This document shows positions 53,052-61,722 of a stretch of 64,000 nucleotides of DNA, in pieces (the first letter of the stretch is position 1; each line of letters starts with the position of its first letter). A program made the translations under genes and the position numbers. The notes under the pieces were generated by a model, which did not search any database, was not told the origin of the DNA, and saw nothing but the letters and a program-made list of their open reading frames with translations. The DNA comes from Thalassobacillus devorans MSP14 (GTDB lineage: Bacteria; Bacillota; Bacilli; Bacillales; Halobacillaceae), in the NCBI RefSeq assembly GCF_000496835.1, contig NZ_KI543237.1, positions 846,641-910,640 of the forward strand, given 5' to 3'.

Positions 53052-54734
53052 TTAGTGGATGTGATAAACGACGGACTCATACGGCCGCAATCCTGCCCCC
53101 GCGTAGATATCCTTGTCTGAATCGTCGTAATTGCTGATCAGGATATCCACTTGCTTCCCTTTTAGGTCGAATTTCTCCGGCATTTTAAAACGCGTTGCCA
53201 ACCCATAGAAGTTATTGACAACAAGAAGGGTTTCGTCTTTCCACTTACGTACATAAGCGAAAACCTGTTCATCCTCCTGTAGAATCCATTCGTAATCCCC
53301 GTAAGTGATAATGTCAAATTCTTTACGAAGTTGAATTAACTTTTGGTAATGATAGAATACGGAATCTTTTTGTTCCATAGCCTTTTGAGCATTGACCGTC
53401 TTAAAGTTGTCAGCCACTTCAATCCATGGATCAGATTTAGAAAAACCGGCATTAACGCTATCATCCCATTGTACTGGGGTTCGCGAATTATCCCGTGACT
53501 TCTGCTTCAATATCTCGATAATTTCCTCTTCGGTAATCCCTTCTTCTTTCAAAATTTGATACATATTCAATGATTCCACATCCCGGTACTGATCAATAGA
53601 ATCAAAATAAGGGTTAGTCATACCGAATTCCTCACCCTGGTAGATATAAGGTGTTCCTTGCATCATGTGTATCGTTGTCGCCAGCATTTTCCCTGACTCT
53701 ACCGGATAGTTGACATCATTACCAAACCGTGAAAGTACACGGGGCTGATCATGGTTACACCAGAATAAAGCGTTCCAGCCTTTGCCGGCATTCATTTCTT
53801 TCTGCCAGGTAGACAGGATTTTCTTTAATTCATAGAAATCAAAATCAGCAACTGTCCATTTTTCACCGTTCGGGTAATCGACCTTTAAGTGGTGGAAGTT
53901 GAACGTCATGCTAAGCTCTTTACGTTCTGGACGGGTATAAAGAATACAATGATCGATGGTTGTTGAAGACATTTCTCCGACAGTAAGCAAGTCGTATTTT
54001 CCAAATACCTCCCGGTTCATCTCCTGCATATACTCATGGACTCGAGGTCCGTCGGTATAATACTTGCGTCCATCTCCCGGAGCGACACTGCCATCATCAT
54101 CCGGAAATGCCTGGTTTTTGGAGATCAGATTAATCACGTCCAAACGGAAACCATCAACACCTTTTTCCGCCCAGAAACTCATCATTTCATAGATGCTTTT
54201 ACGAACTTGTTCATTTTCCCAATTCAGGTCGGCCTGTGTAACATCAAATAAATGGAGGTAATACTGATCAGTCTGTTCGTCATACTGCCAGGCAGAACCG
54301 CCGAATTTTGATTTCCAGTTGTTCGGCGGTCCACCGTCTTTGCCATCTTTCCAAATGTAATAATCGCGATAAGGATTATCTTTCGATTGCTTAGCTTGCT
54401 GGAACCATTCATGATCGGTCGACGTATGGTTCACAACAATATCCATGATCAGCTTCATGCCGCGGTCATGGACGCCGGTAATCAGTTCGTCAAAGTCTTT
54501 CATCGTCCCATATTCCGGATGGATATCATAATAGTCGCTGATATCATATCCGTTGTCCCGCTGTGGGGATTTATAAGGTGGAGTCAACCAAAGGACGTCG
54601 ACCCCTAATTCTCTCAAATAATCCAGTTTTTTCACAATACCTTGCAAATCACCGACACCATTTCCTGTGGTATCATTAAAACTTTTCGGATAGATCTGGT
54701 AAACTACCGCTTTCTTCCACCATGCTTCATTCAT
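53052..54734 (-). CDS. treA: Trehalose-6-phosphate hydrolase (alpha,alpha-phosphotrehalase)
   Basis: 560 residues, GH13. The catalytic triad is D199 (DGFRLDVI), E254 (TVGEMSS) and D329 (CNHDQPR), with region I DIVVNHTS at 98-105. It splits imported trehalose 6-phosphate into glucose and glucose 6-phosphate in the cytoplasm. It belongs to the oligo-1,6-glucosidase subgroup, but the operon position fixes the substrate. Confidence 0.95.
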   Translation of the reverse strand: MNEAWWKKAVVYQIYPKSFNDTTGNGVGDLQGIVKKLDYLRELGVDVLWLTPPYKSPQRDNGYDISDYYDIHPEYGTMKDFDELITGVHDRGMKLIMDIVVNHTSTDHEWFQQAKQSKDNPYRDYYIWKDGKDGGPPNNWKSKFGGSAWQYDEQTDQYYLHLFDVTQADLNWENEQVRKSIYEMMSFWAEKGVDGFRLDVINLISKNQAFPDDDGSVAPGDGRKYYTDGPRVHEYMQEMNREVFGKYDLLTVGEMSSTTIDHCILYTRPERKELSMTFNFHHLKVDYPNGEKWTVADFDFYELKKILSTWQKEMNAGKGWNALFWCNHDQPRVLSRFGNDVNYPVESGKMLATTIHMMQGTPYIYQGEEFGMTNPYFDSIDQYRDVESLNMYQILKEEGITEEEIIEILKQKSRDNSRTPVQWDDSVNAGFSKSDPWIEVADNFKTVNAQKAMEQKDSVFYHYQKLIQLRKEFDIITYGDYEWILQEDEQVFAYVRKWKDETLLVVNNFYGLATRFKMPEKFDLKGKQVDILISNYDDSDKDIYAGAGLRPYESVVYHIH

Positions 54735-54803
54735 AAAAACACCACCAACATATAGTAATACTTAGCACAATATAAACCTCAGTCGTTTGTCAAAAAGCGA
54801 AAA

Positions 54804-56216
54804 TCAGCAATCGCCTCTACGCTTCGCCCATAGATACGTGATTACCATTGGCAGAATGATGACAATTGCCATTCCGATGAAGAAAGGCATCCATTTTCCG
54901 GCACTGATTGATAAGAAGCCGGGAATCCCGCCGACACCAATGGAAGTAGCTGTTACTCCTGCTACGGTAATATACATACCTGCGATACCAGAAGATACCA
55001 GGGCTGCAACAAACGGATATTTAAAACGGAGGTTGACCCCGAACAATGCCGGCTCGGTGATACCGAGATAGGCAGAAATACCAGATGTAGAAGCCAGACC
55101 TTTTAATTTTTCATCTTTTGTGGCAAGAAACATGGCAAATGCTGCTGAACCTTGTGCGATATTAGACAATGCAAGCATTGGCCATAAAAAGGTCGTACCT
55201 GTGCTGCCGACTAATTGAATATCCACTGCCAGGAACGTATGATGCATCCCTGTTACAACTAACAGACCGTATAAGCCACCATAGATTAATCCGCCTAATG
55301 CAGCGAATTGGTCAAAAATGGATACAAGACCATCAGTCAGCAGATTACCAACAAAGAACATAGCTGGTCCGATGAATAAGAAAGTCAAGAAACCTGTTAC
55401 CAATAAGGTTACCGGTGCTACAATCAATAACTGTAAAGAATCCGGAATACGTTTACGAAGCCACACTTCTGATTTGGCTAACACCCACGAAGCCAACAAT
55501 ACCGGCAATACTTGACCCTGATAGCCGATCTTTTCAATTTCCATTCCAAATAAATTCCATGTCGGGATATTGCCTTCTTTTAAAGCATTACCATAATCCC
55601 AAGCGTTCATCAGGTCAGGATGAACTAAAATCAGACCGAGGACAATACCGAAGAGCGGACTGCCTCCGAATTTTTTCACTGCCGACCAGCCAATCAGTCC
55701 AGGCAGGAACACGAATGCTGTATTAGCAATAAGGTTGATCATTTCAGCTATGCCGGACCATTGCGGATAGACATCGATCAAAGATTTTTCGTCATAAAAG
55801 ATCCCAGGACCAGCAAGAATATTATTTAGCCCCATCAATAAACCAGCGGTAACAATTGCCGGCAAAATCGGGATGAATATGTCCGCAAGAACCTTGATGG
55901 CTTTTTGAAGCGGATTCATTTTTTCCGAAGATGCCGCCTTGACATCTTCCTTCGTCTGTTCACCGATCCCTGTGATAGAAATCAATTCCTGATAAACTTT
56001 ATCGACAGTTCCCTGTCCAATGACTATTTGAAATTGCCCGTTCGTTGAAAAAGAACCTTTAACCGCTTCAATGTTGTTCAGTTTCTCCTGGTCGACTTTG
56101 CTTTCATCATTCAAGGCTAAACGCAAGCGTGTCACACAATGGGTAGCGGCATTAATGTTTTCTTTTCCACCGATGGCTTCTAAAATCTGTTTCGCCTGAT
56201 TATTCAAATCCATCAT
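54804..56216 (-). CDS. treP: PTS trehalose-specific EIIBC permease
   Basis: 470 residues. The EIIB domain (1-90) has the phosphorylated Cys27 in AATHCVTRLRLAL; the EIIC domain (about 110-465) has ten or so membrane helices and the conserved GITEPALFGVNLRFKYPFVAALV motif. There is no EIIA domain, so it depends on the EIIA gene 18 bases upstream. It imports trehalose as trehalose 6-phosphate. Confidence 0.94.
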   Translation of the reverse strand: MMDLNNQAKQILEAIGGKENINAATHCVTRLRLALNDESKVDQEKLNNIEAVKGSFSTNGQFQIVIGQGTVDKVYQELISITGIGEQTKEDVKAASSEKMNPLQKAIKVLADIFIPILPAIVTAGLLMGLNNILAGPGIFYDEKSLIDVYPQWSGIAEMINLIANTAFVFLPGLIGWSAVKKFGGSPLFGIVLGLILVHPDLMNAWDYGNALKEGNIPTWNLFGMEIEKIGYQGQVLPVLLASWVLAKSEVWLRKRIPDSLQLLIVAPVTLLVTGFLTFLFIGPAMFFVGNLLTDGLVSIFDQFAALGGLIYGGLYGLLVVTGMHHTFLAVDIQLVGSTGTTFLWPMLALSNIAQGSAAFAMFLATKDEKLKGLASTSGISAYLGITEPALFGVNLRFKYPFVAALVSSGIAGMYITVAGVTATSIGVGGIPGFLSISAGKWMPFFIGMAIVIILPMVITYLWAKRRGDC

Positions 56217-56234
56217 GATTTCCTCCCGTTTCTA

Positions 56235-56729
56235 TTAGTTGGCCTTTGGCTTTATTTGCATAATTTCTGTCGAACCGGCTTTCACTTCACCCTGATTATA
56301 AAATTCAAGAGAATATTCATCGCTGTTTGTGATAATTACAGGGGTTAACGTGCTTGATGCTTTTTCCTCTATTTTTGCAAGATCAAAAGTCATCAGGGTC
56401 TGGCCTGTCTTCACTTTATCCCCTTGCTTTACAGAAGCTTCGAACCCTTCCCCGTTCATGCCAACTGTTTCCAGACCTATATGAACCAGTACCTCGACAC
56501 CGGCTTTATTTTTCAGCCCGATTGCATGTTTTGTAGGAAATAATTGGACGATTTCTCCATCAAATGGCGCTACCGCTTTTCCTTCAGATGGCTGGATAGC
56601 AAGTCCTTCCCCCATCATTTTCTGTGAAAAAGTCGGATCCGGCACCTCAGACAGATCAATCACTTTTCCTGTGACAGGCGCTGTCAGAATGGTCTCTTTA
56701 TTGTCTTTGCCAAATAGTTTTTTCAACAT
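56235..56729 (-). CDS. PTS glucose-type EIIA serving the trehalose permease
   Basis: 164 residues. EIIA(Glc) fold with APVTGKVIDLSEVPDPTF, TKHAIGLKN and the phosphorylated His in VLVHIGLETVGM. First gene of the tre operon, so its supply is tied to treP. It differs from the EIIA at 2552-3046 mainly in the C-terminal third. B. subtilis treP borrows EIIA from PtsG; here a dedicated copy is encoded. Confidence 0.92.
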   Translation of the reverse strand: MLKKLFGKDNKETILTAPVTGKVIDLSEVPDPTFSQKMMGEGLAIQPSEGKAVAPFDGEIVQLFPTKHAIGLKNKAGVEVLVHIGLETVGMNGEGFEASVKQGDKVKTGQTLMTFDLAKIEEKASSTLTPVIITNSDEYSLEFYNQGEVKAGSTEIMQIKPKAN

Positions 56730-56772
56730 AGTAAATGTCCCTCCTAATCAGTTTTTCCCAATCGCCATGACA

Positions 56773-56832
56773 TGTATATACAAGTTATGATCCAATTATA
56801 ATTTGTATATACATGTTTTGCAAGCGTTAACA
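56773..56832 (-). promoter_or_regulatory. tre operon control region: promoter, two TreR boxes and a cre site
   Basis: Minus strand TTGCAA (56818-56823), 17-base spacer, TATAAT (56795-56800). TGTATATACA palindromes at 56773-56782 and 56804-56813 are 31 bases apart centre to centre, three helix turns; one is in the spacer, one after the -10. TGCAAGCGTTAACA at 56819-56832 matches the cre consensus except at one W position and overlaps the -35. Confidence 0.8.
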
Positions 56833-56878
56833 ATCATTTTTTTATTACTAAAACATGGAGGCTTCAAATTAAGCGTGA

Positions 56879-56923
56879 CAAAAAAGCTGTTCTTGAAAAG
56901 TAGTAACTAATCAAGAACAGCTT
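56879..56923 (-). terminator. Terminator of the pxp operon
   Basis: Minus strand AAGCTGTTCTTGA pairs with TCAAGAACAGCTT around 14 bases, followed by TTTTTT. Confidence 0.85.
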
Positions 56924-56932
56924 CGATAATGC

Positions 56933-57724
56933 TTATCCTATACTATAATCTTCATTTTTCTTATCGGTAATAAACATGTGCCCCGGGGCATGGGTGAGCA
57001 TCAATTCCGGCTTCATGTGCATGGCGACTGCCTGAGGAGTAACCCCACAGGCCCAGAAAACCGGAATTTCTCCATCTTTGATCGTTACGGGATCACCAAA
57101 ATCCGGGCGGGATAGATCAGCAATTCCAATTGCTCCCGGGTCCCCGACATGGATTGGAGCTCCATGTACGGAAGGAAACCGGCTCGTGACCTGGACAGCT
57201 TTAGATATGTCGGCAGCTTTCACTGGGCGCATGCTTACAACCATCGGGCCTGAAAACCGTCCTGCAGGCACACATTGAATATTAGTCTTGTACATGGAAA
57301 CGTTCTTTTTTTCTTCCATATGTCGAAGTGGAATGCCATTCTCGATCAATGCTTGTTCAAAGGTAAAGCTGCAACCGAGTAGAAATCCAACCATATTTTC
57401 ATCCCATTGTTCTGTTATATCAGTCAATTCTTCAGTCAGCTGGCCATTACGGTACACCCGGTAACCGGGTAAATCCATCCGCAAATCTGAATCTGGTGCA
57501 ACCAAACGCGGCACAGGAGACCCTGGCTCAGTCACATCCAGAACGGGACAGGGCTTCGGATTGCGTTGGCAAAACAATAAAAACTCGAACGCCATTGCTT
57601 CGGGCAGGACAACCAGGTTTCCTTGAATATAGCCGGGAGCCAGACCGGAAGTCGGCCCCGTCCAGTATTGCGTGCGAATTTTTTCCCGTGCTTCCTCTGG
57701 ACTCCATGTTTCCGGTCTTTCCAT
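56933..57724 (-). CDS. DUF1445 putative hydro-lyase (YcsI family)
   Basis: 263 residues. The family signature GLAPGYIQGNLVVLPEAMAFEFLLFCQRNPKPCPVLDV is at the N-terminus and VPVFWACGVTPQAVAM-like sequence (IPVFWACGVTPQAVAM) near the C-terminus. Homologues have been named putative D-glutamate cyclase-like or hydro-lyase enzymes, but I know of no firm activity for this one. Co-localised with pxp genes in many bacteria, so a role in pyroglutamate or glutamate metabolism is likely. Last gene of the operon. Confidence 0.88.
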   Translation of the reverse strand: MERPETWSPEEAREKIRTQYWTGPTSGLAPGYIQGNLVVLPEAMAFEFLLFCQRNPKPCPVLDVTEPGSPVPRLVAPDSDLRMDLPGYRVYRNGQLTEELTDITEQWDENMVGFLLGCSFTFEQALIENGIPLRHMEEKKNVSMYKTNIQCVPAGRFSGPMVVSMRPVKAADISKAVQVTSRFPSVHGAPIHVGDPGAIGIADLSRPDFGDPVTIKDGEIPVFWACGVTPQAVAMHMKPELMLTHAPGHMFITDKKNEDYSIG

Positions 57725-57743
57725 TTATGACTCCTCCTCTTTT

Positions 57744-58934
57744 TTATTCAAATAATTGCGGAATACCTTCCATTAGCGTAACGAAGCCCATATAAGACAT
57801 GACAATGACGATCAATGCTCCGAATATAGTCATCCAAACCGGGTGCTTATAATCTCCTACGATACTCTTTTTATGGGCAGCGATAATCATAACCCCCAAC
57901 GCAAGCGGCAAAATCAATCCATTCAGGGAACCAACTAAGATTAAAATGCTGACCGGGCGCCCCACGGAAACAAATACCAAGGTGGAAACAGCTATGAATC
58001 CGACAATATACCATTTATGGTGCTTTTCAATTGATTTACTGAATGATCTGATAAAAGACACTGATGTATAAGCTGCACCTACCACAGACGTAACAGCTGC
58101 CGCCCATATGACCACACCGAATATTTTATAGCCTATCGTACCTGCTGCCGACTGGAATACAGTGGCGGCTGGATTCCCGGGATCCAATTGTATCCCCTGA
58201 GCGACCACTCCAAGCGCAGCCAAGAATAGAAAGACACGCATGATGGAAGCGAAACCGATCGCTGAGACTGCACTGCGGTTGACATATTCCAACGAGTCCT
58301 TCCCCTTGACTCCTGCTTCCAGCAGTCGATGGCCGCCGGCAAAGGTGATATAGCCACCGACAGTCCCACCGACTAACGTTACAATTGCAAGAAAGTCGAT
58401 CGTGTCCGGGGCAAACGTCTTTACAGCGGCTTCACCGAGCGGAGGAGTCGCGGTGAACATGACATAGACCGTCAACCCGATCATTAGAAAACCAAGCATT
58501 TGCGCGAAGCGGTCCATCACCTTACCAGCTTCACGTACGAGGAAAACCCCAATAGCAACCAGGCCGCTGAAGAGCGCCCCTATTTTTGGTGAAATCCCGA
58601 ACAGAACGTTAGTACCTAATCCCGCTCCGGCGATATTCCCGATATTGAAGGCGAGACCGCCTGCCACAATCAGGGCAGACAAAACAAAGCCAAGTCCGGG
58701 CAGGAGCTTGTTGGCAATGTCCTGGGCAGGTTTTTCTGAGATAGCGATAATCCTCCAAATGTTCAACTGGGCTCCGATATCAATAATTATCGAGACGAGG
58801 ATAACAAATCCAAAGCTAGCGGCTAATTGTTCTGTAAAATGTGTCGTTTGTGTCAGAAATCCAGGTCCAATGGCAGAAGTCGCCATCAAAAACGCTGCCC
58901 CCAACAGTAGTCGCCTTCTTGATCGTTTGTCCAT
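57744..58934 (-). CDS. Nramp-type membrane transporter (YcsG family)
   Basis: 396 residues from ATG at 58934 (8 bases after AAGGAG; a GTG at 58943 overlaps the site). About 11 membrane helices with the unwound helix 1 region SAIGPGFLTQTTHFTEQLAASFGF. In true Nramp metal transporters this segment reads DPGN; here it is changed to GPGF, so classical Mn/Fe transport is unlikely. Its place among 5-oxoprolinase genes suggests uptake of an organic substrate. Same neighbour as B. subtilis ycsG. Confidence 0.85.
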   Translation of the reverse strand: MDKRSRRRLLLGAAFLMATSAIGPGFLTQTTHFTEQLAASFGFVILVSIIIDIGAQLNIWRIIAISEKPAQDIANKLLPGLGFVLSALIVAGGLAFNIGNIAGAGLGTNVLFGISPKIGALFSGLVAIGVFLVREAGKVMDRFAQMLGFLMIGLTVYVMFTATPPLGEAAVKTFAPDTIDFLAIVTLVGGTVGGYITFAGGHRLLEAGVKGKDSLEYVNRSAVSAIGFASIMRVFLFLAALGVVAQGIQLDPGNPAATVFQSAAGTIGYKIFGVVIWAAAVTSVVGAAYTSVSFIRSFSKSIEKHHKWYIVGFIAVSTLVFVSVGRPVSILILVGSLNGLILPLALGVMIIAAHKKSIVGDYKHPVWMTIFGALIVIVMSYMGFVTLMEGIPQLFE

Positions 58935-58952
58935 AGGTTCCACTCCTTGCTG

Positions 58953-59723
58953 TTATTTCAATACATCTTTGATTTTTGTAGTTTCAATACCAGATTCGTT
59001 TAATGCTTCATTGATATATTTCGCAAAATCCAGAGCATTTTCTCCGTCACCATGGATGCAAATCGTATCGGCCTGCACCTCAATATCTTTTCCCTGGACG
59101 GTATGGACCCTCTTTTCTTTTATCATCCGGGTCACCTGGTTGACCGCTTCCTCATAGTCAGTCAGTAAGGCATTTTTTTCTTTCCTCGATGTCAGGGAAC
59201 CATCTTCCTGGTAGGTCCTATCGGAAAAGACTTCACTGGCGGTACGAAGTCCTGCTTTCTTACCCGCCTTCACTAGTTCACTGCCTGCTAATCCAAATAA
59301 AACAAGTTCTGAATCCACTTTATAAACGGCTTCGGCAATAGCTTCCGATAAGTCCTGGCGCTTGGCTGCCATATTATATAATGCTCCGTGTGGTTTGACA
59401 TGCTGCATCTTTCCACCTTCCGATTGTACAAAACCGTTCAAAGCTCCAATTTGATAGATGACAAGTTCATATGCTTCCTCAGGAGAGATGTCGATGTTCC
59501 GCCTGCCAAATCCCATCAGGTCAGGTAAACCGGGGTGCGCCCCGATGCCTACCCCTTTTTCCAGAGCCATGGCTACCGTCTTTCTCATGGTAGTGAAATC
59601 TCCCGCATGGAACCCGCATGCCACATTGGCTGAAGTGATAAAGTCAAGAATTTCTTCATCACGCCCTTTTTGATAGGTCCCAAAGCTCTCTCCCATATCA
59701 CAATTTAAATCTACAATCGCCAT
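58953..59723 (-). CDS. pxpA: 5-oxoprolinase subunit A (LamB/YcsF family)
   Basis: 256 residues. Signature [12 protein letters not shown] at the N-terminus, then [36 protein letters not shown] and [11 protein letters not shown]. With PxpB and PxpC it cleaves 5-oxoproline to glutamate using ATP. AGGAGGGG lies 5 bases before ATG; 11 bases separate it from pxpC. Confidence 0.94.
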   Translation of the reverse strand: MAIVDLNCDMGESFGTYQKGRDEEILDFITSANVACGFHAGDFTTMRKTVAMALEKGVGIGAHPGLPDLMGFGRRNIDISPEEAYELVIYQIGALNGFVQSEGGKMQHVKPHGALYNMAAKRQDLSEAIAEAVYKVDSELVLFGLAGSELVKAGKKAGLRTASEVFSDRTYQEDGSLTSRKEKNALLTDYEEAVNQVTRMIKEKRVHTVQGKDIEVQADTICIHGDGENALDFAKYINEALNESGIETTKIKDVLK

Positions 59724-59734
59724 ATCATCCCCTC

Positions 59735-60736
59735 CTAATTGAATTTCAGACGTATTCCTTGAGCAAGCTGCTGGATACTACGCTCTCTTTCTAAATAAAG
59801 TTGTTGTGCCTTGTCGTGGGATATTTCCTCAAAACGGACTTTCTCTCCAGGTTTCAATTGCGCCATCAGCGGTATGTCGACCGAGGCGATTTGTCCGATT
59901 TTCGGATAACCGCCCGTTGTCTGCCTGTCAGCCAGCAGAGTGATTGGCTGTCCATTCGATGGCACTTGGATTGTCCCCAAAGCCACCGCTTCTGAAATCA
60001 TATCTCCTTCTTTTTTTATATATAGTCCGGGGCCTTCCAGGCGATAGCCCATTCGGTCAGACTTACTGCCGACTTTGAAAACCTCATGAAAAAAGGCTTC
60101 CCGGCTTTCCCTTTTAAATAGATTATATTGTCTTCCTTTTATAGCCCGTACCGGCTGCTCTTCTTGAAATGCCGGGATGAATTCAGAAGCCACATACCAA
60201 TCCATACTGATAAAATTCCGCCCGTCCGACTTATCTTTTAATGAGGCCATTATTTTCTTAGCAACACTGGAAGCTTCCTCCGTCCGTAATTCATCATTCT
60301 CCTGCAATGCTCTTCCATGGAACCCTCCAAGCCCGGCCCGGAGGTAGGTCGACTTGCTCCCCATGACATCAGGAACATCAAATCCTCCCGCCACAGCTAA
60401 GTTAACCCGGCATCCCTCTTTCGCTTGTCCAAAGCGGAGTACACTGCCCTTTTTAACAAAAACAGGGCGCCACAGCTTGACCGGAGCATCATCAATCGAT
60501 GCCGAAAGATCCCCGCCACACAGGGATATCAACGTATCACTTTCAAACCTTAAAGCAGGGCCTGACAATGTCATTTCCATCGTAGGCACGTCCTTCTGGT
60601 TACCTACCAGCAAATTGGCAATCCGGTGTGCCACAGGATCCATCACACCGCTGGCAATTACCCCGTGTTTTTGAAAGCCGGTCCTGCCCAGGTCCTGCAG
60701 GCTGGTCAGAAGGCCTGGCTTTAAAACTTTTATCAT
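59735..60736 (-). CDS. pxpC: 5-oxoprolinase subunit C (KipA/biotin-dependent carboxyltransferase fold)
   Basis: 333 residues. The N-terminus [45 protein letters not shown] and the motif [25 protein letters not shown] are those of KipA/AHS2 domain proteins. It starts within the stop of pxpB (4-base overlap), so the pair is translationally coupled, matching their complex. Start after AAGGAGGGGG. Confidence 0.94.
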   Translation of the reverse strand: MIKVLKPGLLTSLQDLGRTGFQKHGVIASGVMDPVAHRIANLLVGNQKDVPTMEMTLSGPALRFESDTLISLCGGDLSASIDDAPVKLWRPVFVKKGSVLRFGQAKEGCRVNLAVAGGFDVPDVMGSKSTYLRAGLGGFHGRALQENDELRTEEASSVAKKIMASLKDKSDGRNFISMDWYVASEFIPAFQEEQPVRAIKGRQYNLFKRESREAFFHEVFKVGSKSDRMGYRLEGPGLYIKKEGDMISEAVALGTIQVPSNGQPITLLADRQTTGGYPKIGQIASVDIPLMAQLKPGEKVRFEEISHDKAQQLYLERERSIQQLAQGIRLKFN

Positions 60737-61452
60737 ACTTCCCCCTCCTTATAATCGTCATATTCCTGCCGGGTAATCGCTTTAAAAACGACTTTATCTC
60801 CGGCTTGTAATAAAGAGGGGTTCGTTTGCTCAGGCCGGAACAAAGGAAGTGGCGTCCTTCCAATCAACTGCCAGCCTCCAGGAGTCTCAATCGGATAGAC
60901 ACCCGTCTGACCTCCTGCGATACCGACAGAACCTGCAGGAATTTTCAGCCTGGGTTCTTCTTTCCTTGGAGTAGCAATCTTTTCTGTCATCCCACCGATA
61001 TAAGGAAAGCCTGGTGCAAAGCCGATCATATAGACAAGATAATCTCCCTTTGTATGATGTTCGATGACCTGCTTTTCTGTGAGTCCATTGTGCTCAGCAA
61101 CGCAGGAGAGATCTGGACCCAACTCCCCTCCGTAACAGACAGGGATTTCTATGACTCTTGCTTGTTCAGACACGCCCTCTTTCAAAGTAGCAAGTTTTCT
61201 ATCCAGCTCTTCGACAACCATCTCATATGGCAGCCGGGAATCTGTTTCTCCCAGGTACTCGATGACTTTCAAAGGATCATAGAATACCGCTACAGTTGTA
61301 AAAGCGGGAATATATTCTGTCATCCATTCTATTGGGTTGTCTTCAAAATAATTGGTCGCGCTTTTCACTCGCTCGTGTGTGTCTTCATCTATCGTTTGTC
61401 CAAACTCAATAATGACCGCCTGATCACCCAGTGGGTATATCTTATAATTCAA
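60733..61452 (-). CDS. pxpB: 5-oxoprolinase subunit B (KipI family)
   Basis: 239 residues from a TTG at 61452, seven bases after AGGAGG; the ATG at 61494 further upstream has no ribosome site. B. subtilis KipI has 240 residues, which supports this start. Features: YPLGDQAVIIEFG, YNPxxxY-like FYDPLKVIEYL, PVCYGGELGPDL, GFAPGFPYIGGM and GWQLIGRTPLPLF. In B. subtilis KipI also inhibits the sporulation kinase KinA. First gene of the operon; no kipR follows. Confidence 0.92.
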   Translation of the reverse strand: MNYKIYPLGDQAVIIEFGQTIDEDTHERVKSATNYFEDNPIEWMTEYIPAFTTVAVFYDPLKVIEYLGETDSRLPYEMVVEELDRKLATLKEGVSEQARVIEIPVCYGGELGPDLSCVAEHNGLTEKQVIEHHTKGDYLVYMIGFAPGFPYIGGMTEKIATPRKEEPRLKIPAGSVGIAGGQTGVYPIETPGGWQLIGRTPLPLFRPEQTNPSLLQAGDKVVFKAITRQEYDDYKEGEV

Positions 61453-61652
61453 ATCACGACCTCCTATGCTGACCTTTACGGTTTGTATTTTCATAAAATT
61501 CTATATTCATAAATGGTAAACGAACTGGAATCGCAATTCAATCTAATTTTCTGACGTTTATTATGGTGTACCTTATTCTTTCTCCTATAAATAAAGATGA
61601 GCGAGCATTTTTCTTTCAGGGAGGCAAAGAGTATGATATACATTTAGAATGA

Positions 61653-61681
61653 CGAAATAATATTTAGGGTTCCGAAATAAT
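61653..61681. repeat. Paired direct repeat upstream of the MFS exporter
   Basis: CGAAATAAT occurs at 61653-61661 and 61673-61681, two helix turns apart, directly before the gene. Possible operator; no regulator gene is adjacent. Confidence 0.35.
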
Positions 61682-61722
61682 TAATTTGAAAGAAGTGATT
61701 CATTATCGTTGAGCAAGAAAAA

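Noticed and set aside
56933-61452. Reading the pxp genes as an allophanate hydrolase/urea cluster
   Set aside because: The AHS1/AHS2-type genes are adjacent to a LamB/YcsF gene and a YcsG/YcsI pair, which is the 5-oxoprolinase arrangement; no urea carboxylase domain is present.
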